This document shows positions 61,927-64,000 of a DNA stretch of 64,000 bases, in pieces. A model generated the notes under the pieces. The model did no database searches. It worked only from the letters and a program-made list of their open reading frames with translations, and was not told the origin of the DNA. The DNA is from Cotesia glomerata. Taxonomy: Eukaryota; Arthropoda; Insecta; Hymenoptera; Braconidae. The position numbers were made by a program, and so were the translations under genes. The stretch is taken from NCBI RefSeq assembly GCF_020080835.1, contig NC_058161.1, positions 14,745,603-14,809,602 of the forward strand. The letters are read 5' to 3'. The stretch's first letter is position 1. Every line of letters begins with the position of its first letter.

Positions 61927-63716
61927 ATATTTATTCATATTTGTATTTACTGTTTTATAAACAGTAATTGTCGAATTTAAGTACTTCGTTGATGTATACA
62001 ATGTAAGAGGTAAAAAACTACAAATACAATTTAATATCATAAGACTGTCTACAAAAAAATACATCATTTTTTTTTATTTTATTCATTGCAATTGAGAGAT
62101 TCCTTCATCGTTTATCAAGAGAGACCTGTAGTCTTATAATTAAAAGTTGGTCTATGTGGTTTATCTACTACATTATTTTATTTTATTATAATTGATTGTT
62201 GTTAACATAGGAAGATTTTTCACAACTTTTGGATGTGATAAAAAATTTTTTGGTTAAAAACAATCCAATTTTTTTAATTAAAAATCCGTAGAAAAGCTTA
62301 AAAATTTTTTTATGGTCTCAGGGATTAGCTGTTAGAATTTCAAAGCAATATGATACTTTTTCAGAATCTAACAATACGATGATTGTAGATTTTTTTAAGC
62401 TCTACTTTTTATCTGCAGACAGAAAAATTGTTCAAACAATAGTTAAAGATAAAAAATTTTTTAATTTTTTTTATCTATAATTTATAATTAAATTTAAAGT
62501 GCCCTTAGATTTTTTGCCAGAATCTAATATTATTCGGGTACTTGAATTTTATAAGCAAAAAATTTTCCAGTTGGTGAAGTAGAATTGTGAATTTTTTATA
62601 AGCAAACTTTTTTTTTATTTTTATTTTTTTTAATCATGGATAAGAGCTTTTCAACATTTTGCAATCTTATAAATCTTTTACGTTTAGTAAGAATTTTTTT
62701 TTTATTTTTTTTATCCTTCACTCTCTATAAATAGTGTATATTATTATTTATATTCAAATACGTAAGCTAAAGAGAATGCGAGTTATACAAAGAATAAAAA
62801 ATACTGTAAAATATATTCTAGACTAAAGTTAATTAAAATTTAGAGATTTTTTTAAATGTTTATTATTTTTTGTCAACGCTTTTTCTTTTACATTCTGTGT
62901 TTATTATCAAACTTCTAGACTATTCAGTAAATAAAATGTAATTTTTAAAAAATAATTTTTTATATAAAATTCGATTCTTACTATACATCGTGAATTTTAC
63001 CGTGACACGGTTTAATCAACTGTTTAATTCCCTGTTGATTTTGTGCCGTTTTGTTGTATGTACTAAGGAGTATGCGTGTGTCTCATGGTTAGTGATGGTG
63101 GAGATTCATGGAGTCAAGAGCAAGCAGATTGCTAAAAAGAGGGAGTAACTGAAAAGGGAGGGGTCATAGTGATTGTAGAGAAGTCAGTTTCGCAGGGTTA
63201 TTAAACTTAGTGTACACACTAAAAATATTACCAGTGTTTTTAAATTTAATTTTAAGACTTTTGTAGTCTAGTTTTGCCTGCAATAATTAAAAAAAATATT
63301 AACAAAACATTCATAGTGTTTTTAAAGTTAATTAAGACTGTTGCAAAAAATTATTTTGCAAATTAGAGCAGGAATACGTGAACTAGTAACCGAAAGTTCA
63401 AAGAACTGTTGAATGAAATTGAAAATAAAGACATTAATCACTGAACATTAATAAAATTAATTGTGTCATGAACAAAAATACATTTTATGATTTTATAAAT
63501 CTTCCTGACTTTAGAATAAACTTCAAGCTGGATTTAAAATAATTTTCATTTAAATATTTTTTAAAAATTTAGGTTTTTTTTTTTAAATAATGACGAAAAC
63601 AAATGTAACAGTATGTATAGAAATTTGTAAAATATTTTATTTGAAATAAAAGTGTTCTTTACTTAAAAAATGACACGAATAAAAATGACTTTGTAATTGT
63701 GAATATTTATTGAAGG
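61927..63716. other. Gap between Top3-beta and the next gene
   Basis: The Top3-beta 3' UTR lies at its left. To the right the last few hundred bases should hold the promoter and 5' UTR of the partial gene. A less AT-rich stretch at about 62995-63210 (TGTGCCGTTTTGTTG, GGTGGAGATTCATGGAGTCA, AAGGGAGGGGTCATAG) is the best promoter/5'-exon candidate. No repeat landmark seen. Confidence 0.45.
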
Positions 63717-63940
63717 ATGTATAAATTGTTTTGGATTAATCAAATAATAGTTTATTCTATTTTTTTCGGATTTTTACCCATTGTGTTTAATTCTGAAATT
63801 TACAATCGAAATTACGAGCAACGGTGCACTGTCACAAATAATGGTAAAGAATTAAATTGTCAAGGAATTGGTCTTCAGAGTGTTGAGGAAGCTTTCGAAA
63901 GTCATATTTCGTCATCGACGATAAGTAATATCACTAAAAT
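63717..63940 (+). CDS. First coding exon of a probable secreted or membrane leucine-rich-repeat protein (partial, runs off window)
   Basis: ATG at 63717 opens a frame with a hydrophobic signal-like segment (IIVYSIFFGFLPIVF, residues 10-24), then NSEIYNRNYEQRCTVTNNGKELNCQGIGLQSVEEAFESHISSS (split here by position, 25-67). The spacing C...x..LNCQGIGLQSV resembles the start of an LRR N-cap (Cys, then a CxGxGLxxV strand). The exon ends TCACTAAAAT/GTAAGT at 63940, so the rest lies beyond the window. No specific family name is justified. If the LRR reading is right it acts at the cell surface or outside the cell. Confidence 0.6.
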
Positions 63941-64000
63941 GTAAGTAAAGAAAATATGTATGGAATTAAAAAATTTGTAATTTTATTTTTATTAACTGTT

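Overview
This window is AT-rich eukaryotic nuclear DNA from an insect. It has spliced genes with GT-AG introns, very dense short inverted-repeat elements, and insect-type gene content. The repeat style (many MITEs, tRNA-like fragments, 3' ends of non-LTR retrotransposons) and the gene structures fit a parasitoid wasp (Hymenoptera, perhaps Braconidae). That placement is inference, because no marker gene fixes it. No viral, bacterial or CRISPR locus was found.

Gene layout from left to right. Anapc10 (minus, 1161 to 324) and Vps33A (plus, 2005 to 4648) are divergent and share an 843-bp spacer. A repeat-filled gap follows, then phosphoglycerate mutase (plus, 6791 to 8478), which converges on a long TRMT9B/fire-dancer-type tRNA-methyltransferase-like gene (minus, 13986 to 9470). 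A small unrecognised ORF (minus, 14460 to 14152) lies just upstream of it. From 14.5 to 26.5 kb there are no convincing genes, only nested repeats. A GH27 alpha-N-acetylgalactosaminidase/alpha-galactosidase gene (minus, 42232 to 26497) has an 11.7-kb first intron packed with transposon debris. From 42.3 to 52 kb there are again only repeats. The right side holds CHMP2A/Vps2 (plus, 52062 to 55036), DNA topoisomerase 3-beta (plus, 56032 to 61926) and the first coding exon of a probable secreted or membrane leucine-rich-repeat protein (plus, from 63717, running off the window).

Exon structures were built by hand from reading frame, GT/AG sites and remembered family conservation. All seven complete genes give uninterrupted proteins of near-family length, except TRMT9B, which is far longer than its vertebrate counterpart. 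Two genes belong to endolysosomal traffic (Vps33A in HOPS/CORVET, CHMP2A in ESCRT-III) and a third is a probable lysosomal hydrolase (GH27). The genes are otherwise unrelated housekeeping genes and do not form a pathway cluster.

The most unusual material is in the repeats. There is a 165-bp-arm palindrome beside two copies of an 18S-rRNA-derived segment (24.2 to 24.9 kb). Long inverted-repeat elements carry tRNA T-arm/B-box sequences (21.9 to 22.8 kb and 37.8 to 38.8 kb). A 2-kb foldback has almost identical arms of about 190 bp (47.1 to 49.2 kb). A tandem pair of double-hairpin modules lies at 50.8 to 51.2 kb. An 84-nt pre-miRNA-like hairpin lies at 25.74 kb. Several MITE families recur across introns and intergenic DNA, sometimes nested in one another.
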